Source: Ifrita kowaldi
Taxonomy: Eukaryota > Chordata > Aves > Passeriformes > Cinclosomatidae
Direction: 5' to 3'
Assembly (NCBI GenBank): GCA_013398055.1
Contig: VZRS01010693.1
Span: 66,375 to 130,374 of the forward strand
Length of the DNA stretch: 64,000 nucleotides
The translations under genes and the position numbers were made by a program. Under the pieces are notes generated by a model. It did not search any database. It was not told the origin of the DNA and was given only the letters and a program-made list of their open reading frames with translations. This document shows positions 37,231 to 50,122 of this stretch, piece after piece. The stretch's first letter is position 1; each line of letters opens with the position of its first letter.

Positions 37231-38970
37231 GTAAGTTGCAAAATATTGTGCTGTTCTTAATTGCAGTGCTATTTTTTCCTGTTTTATAAGGTTTTCCTAA
37301 TGTAAGTGTGTGGGTTTTGCCTTGTAAAAATCATTTTGAAGAAAGATGCTGCATGCTTAATATTATTTTTCAGGCAGACAGGCTAAGACAAAGGCCTACA
37401 GAAAATGCATTCAGTCTGAATGTTTAGACTTGCCTTTGTATTTGCGGTAACAACCTAAATATTTGAAGAGAATATATTTAAATTTCACAATCCAATTAAA
37501 GTAGCTACGGTCTGATTTGCTTAAATGGAAAGAATAGCTGTTTTCAATTCTAATGCCATAAAACATAGCTTGTCCCTTTCCCTGTCTCTTCATTTAAACA
37601 TTCCTGTTATGTTTAGCTCCTCTTTGAACCTATTTTATCTCAATAGCATGAATATCACCTATTTACTTTCATTGGCCTTCCTTAGCATGATAATACAGAA
37701 AATACTGTGCAAACCAGTGCTGAACAAGCAAGCGGAACAGCATTGATTTTAAACATGGTTCAGTACTGTCCTATTTCTACTGGTATTCTTAAAAAAGCAA
37801 AACATAGATGTAATTGTCAAACAATAACCAAATATTTTGAAAGTACGGTAGCATTTAGCTCTTCTACTGTTTTACTTTCTTTGACTCTGTTCCTTAAATT
37901 GTAATATGAAATCAGTGAATTTTAGATCTTTTACTGGAAAGAAAACAAGCTTTTTTTTCTGCTGCAACTGCAGTAAAAGGTGTAGCCAAACATTCAAGCG
38001 TTCTGAGAGGGTTTGTTATGAATAAAATAATAGGAATAATTAAAAAGGCTTCCACCTCTATCTTGGGAAGACAACACCTATCTTTTATATTTAGAAAGCT
38101 GGTTAAAGTCATGTCTATATTATTTAGTAATCCTTTACAAGGTCCAATATTTGTTTATGTTGTATTAAGGTCTTGCTTCTGGAGGCTAGGTTTATTTTGC
38201 TTAACTTCTAGTTAATCTTGCTGGATGATATATAACAACATTAGTTGTTTGATTTTGCATGTTTGAAAGATTCAGTCTTTCAGCTGCTTGCTATTAGAAG
38301 GAAAGAAAAGACCAGACACATGTCATTTTAACTGATCAATATGTCCACTAGGAATTAGGGAGTGGTCTCTGGCTCTGTTCTCCCCGTGTAGTTTATATTT
38401 CAAAAGTGCAGCAAGAAAAAAACAACCACTAATTTTGTAGTGATATCTATATTTATTGTGGGGTTTAGTCCCTTATATTTGATAAGGTAATAAATATAAT
38501 GAGATAAGACTACTCCTCATAGGGGTGTGTGTGATGGTCTCGTCTGGCACAAGCTGGAATAGAGCTCTTATATCTTAATTAGACAGTCCGTACAGAATCA
38601 TGTATACTTTTTTCAGCATGGTTTGGGTACATCTGCTGGCTTTTTCCCTACTGCAAAACACAAAGCAAATGACTGTAAATTAATATTAGAATGATGTTGG
38701 TTTATTTATTTGTGATGCATTTTATAGTATGAAAGTAGTGGTCTCCTGCACTTGCTGTGTTCCCATCAGGCAAACTCGGAAGGGATGAGTTAGCAGGAGG
38801 ATGGGGGTAGGGCAGGACAGCTGATGTCTGCCTACTGTCAGAATTAGAGGTGTGAAGAGAGATGGTGAGCAATGCCTTTAACTCGCAACTTTAGGGATCG
38901 TAAAAGAACAGTTAATAAGACATGGATGTAAGATATGTCTGGTTTAAATATTATGCTTTTATTATCATCA

Positions 38971-38987
38971 ATAATAATAATAATAAA
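38971..38987. repeat. (ATA)n microsatellite
   Basis: Five to six ATA units. Confidence 0.8.
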
Positions 38988-40640
38988 TGTATTTTCTTAA
39001 ATTTTTCAAGTGATTTGATTACAATTAGAATTTCTCAGATTAAAGTTAAAACTTAGAGGAAACATACTGGGTGTAAAAGAAAAACATTTGATGGTATTAA
39101 TGGAGAGGTGACTGGCTATGAAACCTCCAGTGAAGATTTTTTTTTTCCCTACTAATAGGTTACAAAGCATGTTGTTTTAAAACACTTTTTAAAACGTTCC
39201 TTTACTCTCTATTCCTCACACTTCTCACAGCATTGTTTGCCCTGGGAAACACCTGCTAATAATGGAGCTGTGATGACACTACTTGATTCTTGGTAATCTT
39301 GGCTGATTCTGACTCCTGCCAAATACTTTGATTATAGAATGCTTCCTGTTAATTTTAGTATGGGCCCAAGAGTTGCACTGAGATCTGTATGTGAGGATAT
39401 GGAAAAGTATGGAGTGATGAAGAGAGCCTTAGTATGAAGAGCATGCCTGATTGTCTGAGTCAGAGAATGATCAAATGCAGAAACACTAAAAATATAATAC
39501 AATTTTGGTTGTTGTTGAGGCAGATTCATAACTGGTACAAGTGAGACAGTATTTGACAGTGTGAAAATTGTGTTGCTTTCAGCTTTGTTCCACAGCTGGC
39601 CTTATTCACCATTACTGAAGGAAATATGTTTTGTAAATACATGTATTCTTCCCTGAAGTAGCTGAATTTGGACATTTAATCTGAAGGCCAGAGTTCTTCT
39701 GTATATGCAGAATCATACTGACGTGGAGTTGGAGATGGGCGTGTACTAGTGAACTGAAAGGATGTTACTGTTTAATCTTTACTTTGCTCTGAAGGGTTTT
39801 ATTATATCATCAGTTAAGTAGTTCTTACATAGCTTAGCACTCAATGCAGAGAGAAACAGAAGCTTGGTTCTTCCCAAAACAGCTGTAGGAGCTGATGACA
39901 AAACCTGACCACAGCAATGGAAGTTGGTACAATTTTAACACTTTGTAGGGCTTTTTTTTTCAGCATACAACAATGCAAAACCTACCTAGAGGGGATCAGA
40001 ACACGTCCTCAATGAAAGGAAGTTTTCTTTCTTCTCTAAAGAGGAGTTGAGGGAATCCTATGCTCTGCACTTTAACTTTTGTAGGTCTCATTACAGTAGA
40101 ACATGGGTGGGTGTCCTGTGCCTCCCGCCTCTGGCACATCTGGAGTGAAGCTGTGTTCGGGAATTCATCCCTTGAAAGTCTAGTCAAAGGAGTTATCTTT
40201 ATCAGAAGTGCTCAGGTATTGATTAGAATTGGTGGCATTTCCAAAATGCTGGTAGAATATTTCCTTCAAAGTAATTGAGGAATTAAAAATAATTAAAAAA
40301 ATTCCCATGGCATGTCCTAGTCTACTTGCGCCATTCTGTGAAAGTAACTGCTGTGTCATGAAAGAAATATTGACAAAATTCTGGGCTTGATTTTTTTTCC
40401 TGGTCTCTCCTGAGTGCTCCTAGCTTCATGGAGGGGCGGAATGTCTGAAGTTCCAGAATTGCTTTTAAAAGAAAAAAAATAATGTGTATTAAAAGATACC
40501 ATGTTTCTCTGCTGAAATAGTATATTTATATTTTGTATCGTAAGCATGGCCCATGCTTTGTAATGAAATTTTTTTGCATTTTGTAATGAGATTCCATACT
40601 GGTGTTACTGGGACAAAATTAATGGTATATGAATGAAAAA

Positions 40641-40648
40641 TGACGTCA
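40641..40648. promoter_or_regulatory. Full CRE octamer
   Basis: TGACGTCA is present in AT-rich surroundings. It is a perfect CREB/ATF site by sequence, with no promoter context visible. Confidence 0.25.
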
Positions 40649-43600
40649 AGAAATCATCTTGTGACTAATTTATGTCTGAATACTAACATTTCTGTGGACT
40701 GGAGGGGGTAAAGGTGGCTTTTGCTTTTCCTTTTCGATTAAAACAGATACTCATTGAAGCAGATTCTAGCTTCAGAAAAAAGAAAGTTGTATATGTTACC
40801 CCTATAATGAGTCACCCAGACTGGGCCAAGACTTTCCTGCCACAGGAAAGGAAGGAGTCAATGGAAAACCTGAGCTGGATGAGCCAAAAGGAGACTATGT
40901 TAGTGAGGGAACAGGACATACAGTGGGTGGAAGTGGCAATGGATGGGCATCATATCTGATATCACTCTCATGATCCAGAATTCTCCTGTAAAAGCAGCTG
41001 CCATCTTGGGCTTCTCAGCCTGTGGAGACTTTGGCACAGGGCAAGGCAGACCTCAGCTGTGTTTCTAAGCCTAACAAGCTGTTGCTATAGCCATTTTCTG
41101 TTTTGTCAGTGCTTGCAGGCTACCTGTACCTTGCTTGCTGCACAGGCATGTATGGTGTTTGGTCAGTGCTCTTGGACAAAGACCCATGGAGTACTGTCTT
41201 TCTCATATTCAGTTTCATATCCTATAATTTCTGCAGATTTCAAAATGAAAGTGTCTATCCCCACTTCATTTAAAAAACTGCTAAAAATGTGTAATATAAA
41301 TCCTTCAACTAGTTTGGTCATATATATGTGTATATATAATGTCAGAAGGGTCATCACAAAAATCACTCTTTGATTATCAAAATGAGTTTTCTGAAGCAAA
41401 TTTTTCTTATTTTTAAAAAGTCTTCAGAAAAGCTTTGGGTCTGAGGAAAAGAGTCAGGGAATAAATTAAAAACCAATTCAGATAGCTCTTCCCTTCCTGT
41501 TTGGTGCATGAAAGACAGGTTTCAAATATCTGGACTCCTGAGTGCTTTGAATCCCAGCAAGGCTGACTCAGCTTTTCATCCCTCCAAGGTCAAAAAATTG
41601 AGCTCTGTGTAGTTGACAATGTCTGGCACTTTCAGACAAGATGCTTCAAGCCAGGAATACTCACTGCTCTGCGTGAGCTCTCGGTTCTCATGGCATGTGT
41701 CAGATACAGGCTTGCCCTGGCAGACTTGGCCAGAATGCTGTTGCCTCCTGCTTGTCCAGTGCTCAGTCCTGGTGCCAGGCAAGGAGGGACTTCCTCTCAG
41801 CTGTGTAAAGAATGTCTTCTAAGGTGCCTGGAAGCGGAAATAGCTTGTAAACATAAGTGGAGTGTCCTTCAGCCTGGGGGATAATCTTTGTGTCCTGAGG
41901 TGAGTATCAGCCTTGGAGTTAAGGGTGGAGAATGAGCACTATGAGTTGTACTGACACCTCCTTACCTTTGGCAGCCCTGTGGCATCTGGAACTGTTAAGG
42001 GCACCCAGGGCAAGCAATTAGCTCTGTGGAAGACCAGCTGTTCTGTAGGCTGAGGCAGTAGAAAGGCCCTGAGAAGTGGAAGCACCTGGCAGCAGACACA
42101 GGAATAACTGACCCCCAGCACTGCTGGTGCTCCACGTCCAGTTACTTTCTCAGACACCCCAAGTACGCTAAGCATTTAGCTGAAATGTGCATTCTCTCTT
42201 TGGCAAAGAGGTCTTTCAAGTGATAGTGATTTCAATGAGGAAATAGCTCTATAAAATACTTTTCTCAGCCTCCATGGTGCAGTGCCTTATGGGAGCTGAC
42301 ACACTTAGAAAGATAGCCTTTGTTAGCATGAACTGAAAGAACTCCTAGCATTTAACTGAGAAAGCACCGAACTGCAGTAATTAGTTCTGCTTTCAGTCTT
42401 GCTGTATATCTATTACTTTTTATACATTTTTTTTGTCTGTCAAGAGTTGCTCTGTACTGATTCTCTTGTAAATTCAATGTTGTCACAGTTTCAGGATTAG
42501 GATGCAGACATGAAGTTGCTTCATGTGCTGTCAAATATTAATACCATTGTTTTGCCAGCTTGGTGTGTGGATAAAATGAAGAATGCTTGTCTCTGAATAC
42601 ATAGAAGTTTGGGTGTTTTTTTTGGTGTGATTTTTGCAGCATGCTCTCTCTGCTCTAAAAGCTTATAGCTGAATCTCTACTTCAGTCTTAAAATGCATCC
42701 CATGTAACCCCCATAACTCCTCCTTGCAGATTATCTTAGAATTGTATTTGTTGTATTCAGCTCCTCTCAATTCCATCATATGTTGACTTCCCCTTTGTCT
42801 TTCTTGCTCCTTCCAGCTTGCTGAATGGTATGCTCTCTCCTACAAAGTTGTCATTCTTTTCTTACTTAAGTCTCTTGGAAAAATGCCACATTTCTTGTAG
42901 ACGGTTTCAAAAAAGTGGTTAATGAAAGGTTAGATACGGAAAACCTGTGGGACTTCAGGGTTATTACTATGTTTTGAAATAACAAAACAGATCAGATGTC
43001 TCTACTGAAGCTTGGATAGAACCCTTACAGTGTTAGGGGCTGTACAGATACCTGAGAAACTGTCAAATCTTTTCTGACTATATTGCCTTGATTTTCAGCT
43101 TAAATTGAGGTGAATAATTGTTTTTCTCACTTTTCCTAAATATTTCCTTATAAGGGATAAGTTACATGCCCAAGTTTCTCAGAAGACCTCTGGCAGACCT
43201 GGGAGAAAAAGCTATTTTTCCTGTTGCTCATATAGAACTTAGAAAAATATAATCTTATATCTGCCTGTCTTTGTATTTTCCCGTTTGTGCTTCTGTGCTT
43301 GTTTTCTGAGGTTGACTGTTTTTTATTGGTCATGGTTTTATTGGATAGAGCTGAGCTTTTGGTGGAGATCCATGAACTTTCAAGGGATTTAAGGCAAAAA
43401 AATGGTTGCTGCCTGCTACAAATTAGGCTGCAAATTAACTAGAAGATTGGGAACATTCTAGTTTTCAAAAGAGGAGTATCTGCTTAACAAAGTGTTTTAG
43501 ACAAACCTTGACTGTATTGATTAAAACGAAACAAAAAGCTGCACCTTTATGCATTTCGTTGGCAACAGAAAGGAAAAAGTTCTGTGCACTTCTTGGTTTA

Positions 43601-43935
43601 AAAAAAACCCCACAGCACAACAAAACCTTACATTTGTTTTGAAAGTTTTAAAACAGCATTTCCTTTATTGGCTAGATAAGTGCTCCTCCTTTGTTTGACA
43701 GATTGCTGTGACAGAATATTCTCTGCCAAGATAATCAATGCAACAAAATATGTCTGCAAAACAGATAAAAAAGGAGAACAATATACCTACCGACTGAAAT
43801 ATTATGCTCATTAGGTGGAAAATTGGAAAGTAAGGACAGATGTCTTTTTTGCATTACATAGTACAACATTAGGTAACCAAGCCCACCAAGAAATTCTGTT
43901 GAACAGTTGATTGTACTACATTTTTTCCTTTTCAA

Positions 43936-43958
43936 TTATATATATATATACACACACA
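43936..43958. repeat. (TA)n(CA)n dinucleotide repeat
   Basis: About seven TA units run directly into four CA units. Confidence 0.85.
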
Positions 43959-44541
43959 TAAAAAATTAGTTTTTGACAGGTATTTATTTGAGAGACTGAT
44001 AGAACATGTACAATGAACACAAACCAAAAAAAAGGAGCCTGATATTGTCAAGTCTGAGGGCTGTATAAAATTGTTTTTCAGCTGATATTGCGAAATGAGC
44101 CTTAAAGAAACTCAAACAAAATTAGCAATGTAAAAACTAATGGAAAACTTTTCTCGACACTTAGTTTTTGTCATGAAAAACTGTACTTCAGAGCTGAGTG
44201 CTATTGATAGAAAAACTATGGTCTATTGAGAATGTTTTCAAATAAGGACATCTTTCAAAGTTGTTGCATGAAGCTACTCCAGGCTGCTTACAATTTTCAA
44301 GTGTGTTAGATCATGTTTAGAAAGAAGCTTTTCCTGCTGAAGAGGCTAATTCTCTGGCCCAGGGTGTAGTAGCTAGTGTGTGTCCTTCTTGTACTTTAAG
44401 CTGCACTGCTAGTCTCCTAAAACATACTATAATTTGTTAGAATAATAAACCAGATTTTGATTGCTAAAAAACCTTCCCCTTAAAACCCATAGCTTCAGCT
44501 AGAAAAGCCTGCTATCTGTCAGATTTCAGCATGTCTAGTCG

Positions 44542-44555
44542 GTTGCTAAGGCAAT
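44542..44555. promoter_or_regulatory. RFX X-box-like motif
   Basis: GTTGCTAAGGCAAT has two half-sites in the right spacing and differs from the X-box inverted repeat at the final base. No promoter context is visible. Confidence 0.2.
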
Positions 44556-47500
44556 GACACAGCAGATATGTAAGTTGCCATTTTAAGGGTCAGCTACTAA
44601 AATATGCAGGGTATATTCTATAGATCCTTAATATGCTATCTAGTCTTGTTCCTTCTGAAAATTTCATCCTAGTATTTTATTAGGTTATTAACAACAGCAA
44701 GTGGTTTTTTGATGTTATTATGCACAGATAACCTTTGAAAATAATTGGGGGATTTGCATTTTTTTTTTTTTTTTGTATCTGGAGAAGGTGGAATCTAAAT
44801 ATACTCTGTGCATGACGTGTAAACAGACAGTGTATCAGCAGTAATGGGGCTAGCTCTTTCAGAGGAAAAAAATTTTAACCCCTGAAGTGCTTCATACTTG
44901 TTTGCAGTGCTGTAGATTTTTAAAGTAAACTTTTAAATAAATGGAGAGACTTGATTTTTTTATTACTGTGAATTACACTGAAAACTTCTTAATCGTTCCT
45001 TCTGCTCCACTTTGCTAGGTCATTTTGAATTGGATTGGAAGTTCAGTTTCATTTGCTGATCCCACCTATGTGATCGCTTTTCTTTGTTGTAACTTGTAAA
45101 GTCACTTTAATCAAGAGAGATATATCCTCCTCAGATATCTGTTGTTTCTCTTCTTGTTAGGCAATACAGAGAAATGTTTATCAGCATCTTGAGGCCATAA
45201 ATGCTGAGTTCTGTAGAACACTGGTACTAAATTAGTGTTTGTTTGAGTAAAGATCTTAGGTGTTCTTCCTCCTGTGCTTGTCATGAAAATGTACAGAAAC
45301 TAGTATAAGGACTCCCTGGGTTTAAATTTTAGTGTAAGAGGACAGAGAATAAAAGTTGTTCAGAAAAGCTATAAGCTACAAGAAAGGTAGTGGCCTGTGA
45401 TACTTGAATCAAGGAGACTGGAGACTCCTTCTGGCTGTGATACTAAATGTGCCCCTTGCTCGTCACCTGTGGCACGTACACAATGACATTGATTCCCTTT
45501 GCCAAGCACTCCGTGTACGTGCTAGGTGACACTACTAACAGCTTAACTTTACACACATAGCTATCCGTACAGGCAAGGCAGGAGCAGATACCAGAGAGAA
45601 TGGTGCAAGGGAACATGGCTGAATGGAAGAGATGTGGGTGCTGGAAAATACGATGTTAAAACCTAAAGGAAGGGAACTAGCTTTGGGGATTTTCTGTCTT
45701 AGCTAAAGGATTTCACAGTAGAACATTTACAAAATGTATCGAAAGCTCAGTGGTTTTGGCAGCACAAAATTACATTTGTAAGTAGTGTATGCCGAACTGT
45801 TGAGCCTGCTTAGCTGAAAATATCAGCTTTATTCTACAATTAAGTTTGAAAAGACCAGGCAAATATCTCTGCTGGCTGAGTCTAAGTGATTTTCATATAC
45901 ACAGAGAGGCAGCACCACCTGGTCTGTAAAGCTTGAGGCAATACGTGCATGCCATTCTACTTAAAAAGAAGTTACTGATTTTTGTGGAAGGGGAACCTGC
46001 CATGCTTTTGCATGATCTTCAAGGTCTCCTTTCCAAAATTAGAGATTGATAAGAATTATTCTATAAGATGCTGTCTTCTCAGTCATTGCAGACGCATCAA
46101 AACACCAATTGTTGATCTTCATGAAACTTTTTTGCCTAGGTTTTGTTCAGAGAGCACACAACCCAAAACAGCTAATGACAGATGGATATGCATTAAAATG
46201 AGATGTAAGGTACATGGGACTAACATCTGCTCTGAATTAGGCAGTCCCCTGGGTTGTGGTGATATTGCTCTTTCCAGTCTAATAAATATTTATTTTTGAA
46301 ACCAGAATAGCTGTGTCAAGTAAGCTAAGGATGCATATTTCCAATTAATGTGCCAGGAACTCAGGGAAGAGGAACATGGTAAGAAATGCAGTTTATGAGT
46401 GATAAAAAGTAGCACTCAGATTAACCTCTATTTTTTCTGACTCCCAATATAATTTAGAATCCACTTCGGTTTTGTCTTACTTAGTCCTATACTGGCTTGT
46501 AGCTCTGATTCCTATATGCACCTTTTGAATTGTTAAAAATTAAATCTAGGGATGTATTTAATATGTAAATTAAACAAGCTAGTCTGCTACACTCAGCATT
46601 CAAAATTAGTGTTAGGCACATGTAAGCTTCAACAGCATTGTTTCTTGAGATTTATTGAATGGTTTATAAACTGAATTGCGCATTTCTCTGTGTTCTTACT
46701 AGCTGTTAATTGTGGATGGATTATTTTAATTTGAGTAATACCTCATGATTTTAACTAATCCTTTATAAATTCAGACTATGGACAGCCATTACTTAAGCAA
46801 AAGTATGAAGATAAAATAACATATTTATATTTGTCAGGTGCTTTCATTGGTATGGGAGAACCACAGGGAAGGCAGAGGTTGTAGAGAATCTCGACAAACC
46901 TTCAGCCTGTGAAATGTTACTTCCCCCAGCTATATCCAACCTCAAAATTATACTGTCTGAAAGTGAAATTTGATACCACTTGGAGCTAGGAAAATTGCCA
47001 GCTTGGCAGGGCTCATAGGGTTTTTTTTTTTAGCAATATTTTCATAGACTGGAGGCAGCCTCAGGGATTATAATTAGCCTGTCTTGGGCTGATTAGTGTT
47101 GGGTACTTGAAGATCCTTGATCAGCAGAATAACACATCCTGACAGCCCAGTGAAAGAAAGTCCAGCATTTTACTTCTCCCTGCAGGCAGTTGAGAAAAGA
47201 ATATTTTGGTAGAATAAATCCCTTTATGAGAAAAACGGTGGATGTATTGAATACTTAGAGGTGGTGATCTCCTGGGCCAGGATGCAGTGCTTTATTCCAG
47301 CCTTTCAGACCATTTTACTGAAAGTGAGGAAAATACAATCTGTGCCATAAGACTCTGTTTAAGTCCTCCTCTTCTGATTGATGGTTCATAACTGCCAGCT
47401 AGGCCACAAGAAGGTAGCTTTCTTTCTTTTTCTAAGAGATCTTCTAAGACATCACAGAATCAAAGTTAGATTCAAATGGGATGAAACAGGTAATGTGTTA

Positions 47501-47975
47501 AACCTCAAAATTCTGTGAAGTGACCCTTAGCTGATAAAGATGTAAATATAGAGCAGATCACCAGACATTTGACAAAAAATTATGAATCAGTTAGCAACTC
47601 TGTCATCTTGAGAGTCTGAAAAGTGCAATAATGATATCAATCACAGAGTATTACATGTTTTGGGTGGTAATGCAATACCAATAATATACTTTTTAAAAGT
47701 GAGGAAAAACATTGTTCTATGAAGAGATTACGGGAGTAGATGTACAAGGTGGGAAAGGAGACAGATACCTAAGCATTCACTTGACACAGATGTCTCTTCA
47801 CCAGGACATTGACTCCAAGTAACAAATCTAGAACATGTCGAAAAACAGCATGGAAAACTTGATTAACACTCCCCCCACCCCCTAAAACCTAAGCTTCTGA
47901 GAGTGCTTTTGTTTTAAATTTTAAAATAAGAGCGAGGGAGCTAACAAGGCATAATGGTACTTTAATGGCTCCCAG

Positions 47976-48074
47976 TCAGATAATTCCTGCAGCAGTGATG
48001 AGGAGGAAGGCTGTGAGAGTTCCCCTGGGAGCCATGCAGAGGCTGGGAGGAGCGGGGTCTGCAGCACAGCAGCG
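47976..48074 (+). CDS. Candidate coding exon, acidic serine-rich
   Basis: I do not recognise the gene. A strong donor (gtgagtggg) starts at 48075. Two acceptors are possible, CAG ending at 47975 (99-bp exon, phase 0 at both ends) or CTGCAG ending at 47992 (82 bp). The same frame is open in both: it begins SDNSCSSDEEEGCESSPGSH and continues with a Gly/Ala/Ser-rich run. Acidic serine clusters of this kind are typical of casein-kinase-2-type sites in nuclear or signalling proteins. The polypyrimidine tract before either acceptor is weak, which lowers confidence. Phase 0 would be compatible with the end of the 2.1-kb candidate, but no other exon supports a link. Confidence 0.22.
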
Positions 48075-48075
48075 G

Positions 48076-48403
48076 TGAGTGGGCTTTATCACCAGTGATG
48101 ATATTGCATGCTGATAAATTATATTTTGGAGTTGCTCCAAAATGTCGGCATCAGGTTATTCTTGAAGCCACCTTAGCACTTACTCCCTCTCACAATTATT
48201 TCTCTGCTGCACCTATCACAGGCATGCCACTGAATCTTGCTGCAGGTGCTGCTTAGTTCTTGATGCAGATCTAACTCAGCTCCTGCTGACTCCTCATGTT
48301 TCACTTCTAATGGAAATACAAATCTGTAGGTCTTTTTCAGGGCTTACTAGAGTCATTAATAATCTTCAGGCCCAATATCTTCCAGTGTTGTGTGGGTTTT
48401 GGA

Positions 48404-48438
<35 letters not shown>

Positions 48439-49721
48439 TTNNNNNNNNNNNNNNNNNNNNNNNNNNNNNNNNNNNNNNNNNNNNNNNNNTTTTTTTTTTT
48501 CTCATTCTGTGATTTCCCCAAGGAAAGTGTCATGAAATTGAATGAAGACAAGCTGAATTCTTGAAAGAAGTAAAAACATTTGAAATGTATGTGCCTCATT
48601 TGAGATTGAAAGGTTTGATAAAGGGTTGTGGGACTGAAAAGATTTGGGAATAATCCTGCTTCTCAGTTTCCTGCCAAAAAATGAAAATGTTATTAATTTT
48701 GCCTGTAAAGTTCCGGTTGCTATTATACTGTGAAGTGCTAAAGTGTTTTTTGTGTGCTGGAAAGCTGATTATGATCTGAGTACCAGTAATATTATGTAGG
48801 TAGGTTTTAAACTAATTTTTCAAGAATCTAACATGAGTATTTTGCCTTCTTGAGAGATGATAGAAAACTCTTACCAAATTTTATCTTGGCTTCAATTTCT
48901 GAAATATAGCTTTAACAGGGTAAAGTAGCCAAAATCTGCAGGAATGCATCAAAAGCTGTAAAGATGTGACTTTATTTTCTAAAAGGCCAAATAAGGTATC
49001 CATGGCTTGAAAGTAAGATTGAAAAAATTATTGATTTTTATGTGGAGTGGGCTATAATTGTTGATAATCGGTCTTAGCATTTTATTGGTTTTGTGTCACT
49101 CTTATTTGAAATATAAAAAAACCCCAGTACTGAATCTGAAAAAAAAAAAGTCCTTGTTGTATAGGAAACAAAGTTTCACACAGTGAATTCTTTGAACTAA
49201 AGCCTGATGGTAAACTTAAAACATGAATTTATGATAGCCCTAGGGAATGAAGTCCTATTTAATGCCAAAGCAGGGATAACAGTGACAAAGTAGACAGGCA
49301 GTAAGAACATAAGGGTCAAAATTCACAACTCCATCTCCTGATGTAATTCAACCTGATTTTGGAGAAGTCCAGAGTAGTTAAGGTAGATGCCAGGTTATTT
49401 TGTAGATCTTAGAAACAAATAAGCCAAACACAGTACTGTGGTCCATTTGGTATTAGAGTTATATTTCTATGCTTATTGTTATCATCAACGTTGTCAGACA
49501 GACTTGTATGCAAAGTAATGCACAGATGCACAAAAATGTCCCACGTGTCTCCTCCCTACCCCAAATGCTCACTGTGCTACTATGAGTCTGAGAGCAGGCC
49601 TGCAAAGTTATGTACCAGGAGCATGGCAGGTATGAGAGAGGGTGTTAAAGATTTGTGACATGACCTCCTACATGAGCTATAACAAACCTTTTGTTTTTTG
49701 AGAAGTGGTCCTGGCTGCTAG
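48076..49721. other. Non-genic stretch with assembly gap
   Basis: Apart from the poly-T and gap at 48.4 kb I see only short open frames and an A run at about 49139-49149. Confidence 0.55.
48406..48500. other. Poly-T run interrupted by a 49-N assembly gap
   Basis: Thirty-two T residues (48406-48437) and GTT precede 49 N (48441-48489), and eleven T residues follow. The gap sits inside a homopolymer that stopped the assembly. The open frames crossing it on both strands are artefacts. Confidence 0.95.
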
Positions 49722-50122
49722 AAATATGTGGGGAGCGCTAAACATGAGTGCCGATATCCCTTTAGGATGCTTGGGCAGACAGGGAAGGGACTTGTGAAGA
49801 AGAAAAGAATGTGCCCAGGGTGTGTTTGTGGTATCAGGGCTTCCTGCTGCATGGGCAGGTGCAGAGAGGCAGCTGGGAAGAGCCTGGCTGGTTAGAGTCA
49901 GTCTGGATAACGCCTCAGAGAAGGGACACAGAGCAGGAAGAGTTTGGCCAGAGCTACCCCAAGCGGAAGAGGGGGGAAAAATTGGGTGGCTGAAGGCTGA
50001 ATGGGTTTGCTGAGGGCTACAAGAAGCCGAAGGAGAATAAGGTAACAGCTGAAATAAATAGGCCAGAACTGCTGCTTAAAGACTGCACAGGCCCCGGCTC
50101 CTATTCCTCTGCTGTCAAAATA
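49722..50122 (+). mobile_element. Solo LTR of an ERVL-like endogenous retrovirus with target duplication
   Basis: The element at 49727-50117 (391 bp) starts TGTGGGGAGC and ends CTGCTGTCA, the TG...CA ends of an LTR. It is flanked on both sides by the 5-bp direct repeat AAATA (49722-49726 and 50118-50122), the expected target-site duplication. AATAAA lies near the 3' end at about 50054, followed by a GC-rich stretch like an R-U5 region, so the orientation is plus. No internal retroviral genes lie next to it, so it is a recombined solo LTR. The 5-bp duplication fits ERVL or ERV-III types, but family assignment is by inference. The right part, from 49939, recurs at 52681-52859 through the assembly duplication. 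Confidence 0.7.

Larger units (their letters stand above)
37231..47975. other. Long AT-rich stretch without recognised gene
   Basis: Open frames are short and scattered. Items seen: an AAT repeat (about 38971-38987), a full CRE TGACGTCA at 40641-40648, TA/CA dinucleotide repeats (43936-43958), an X-box-like site at 44542-44555 and a T16 run (44759-44774). No LINE, LTR or splice-bounded coding segment could be supported. Confidence 0.55.

Noticed and set aside
37228..37425. ATG at 37228-37230 spliced to an acceptor at 37373 giving a short peptide beginning M-ADRL, faintly like the start of calmodulin
   Set aside because: The second segment stops after 17 codons and shares only a few residues with calmodulin; the resemblance is best explained by chance.
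45905..45930. CTCF-like site on the minus strand (ACCAGGTGGTGCTG)
   Set aside because: It matches the core but misses several consensus positions; too weak to annotate without binding data.
47450..47520. CR1-tail-like words (CACAGAAT near 47453, ATTCTGTG near 47509)
   Set aside because: The sequence between and around them does not follow CR1, and single octamers occur by chance.
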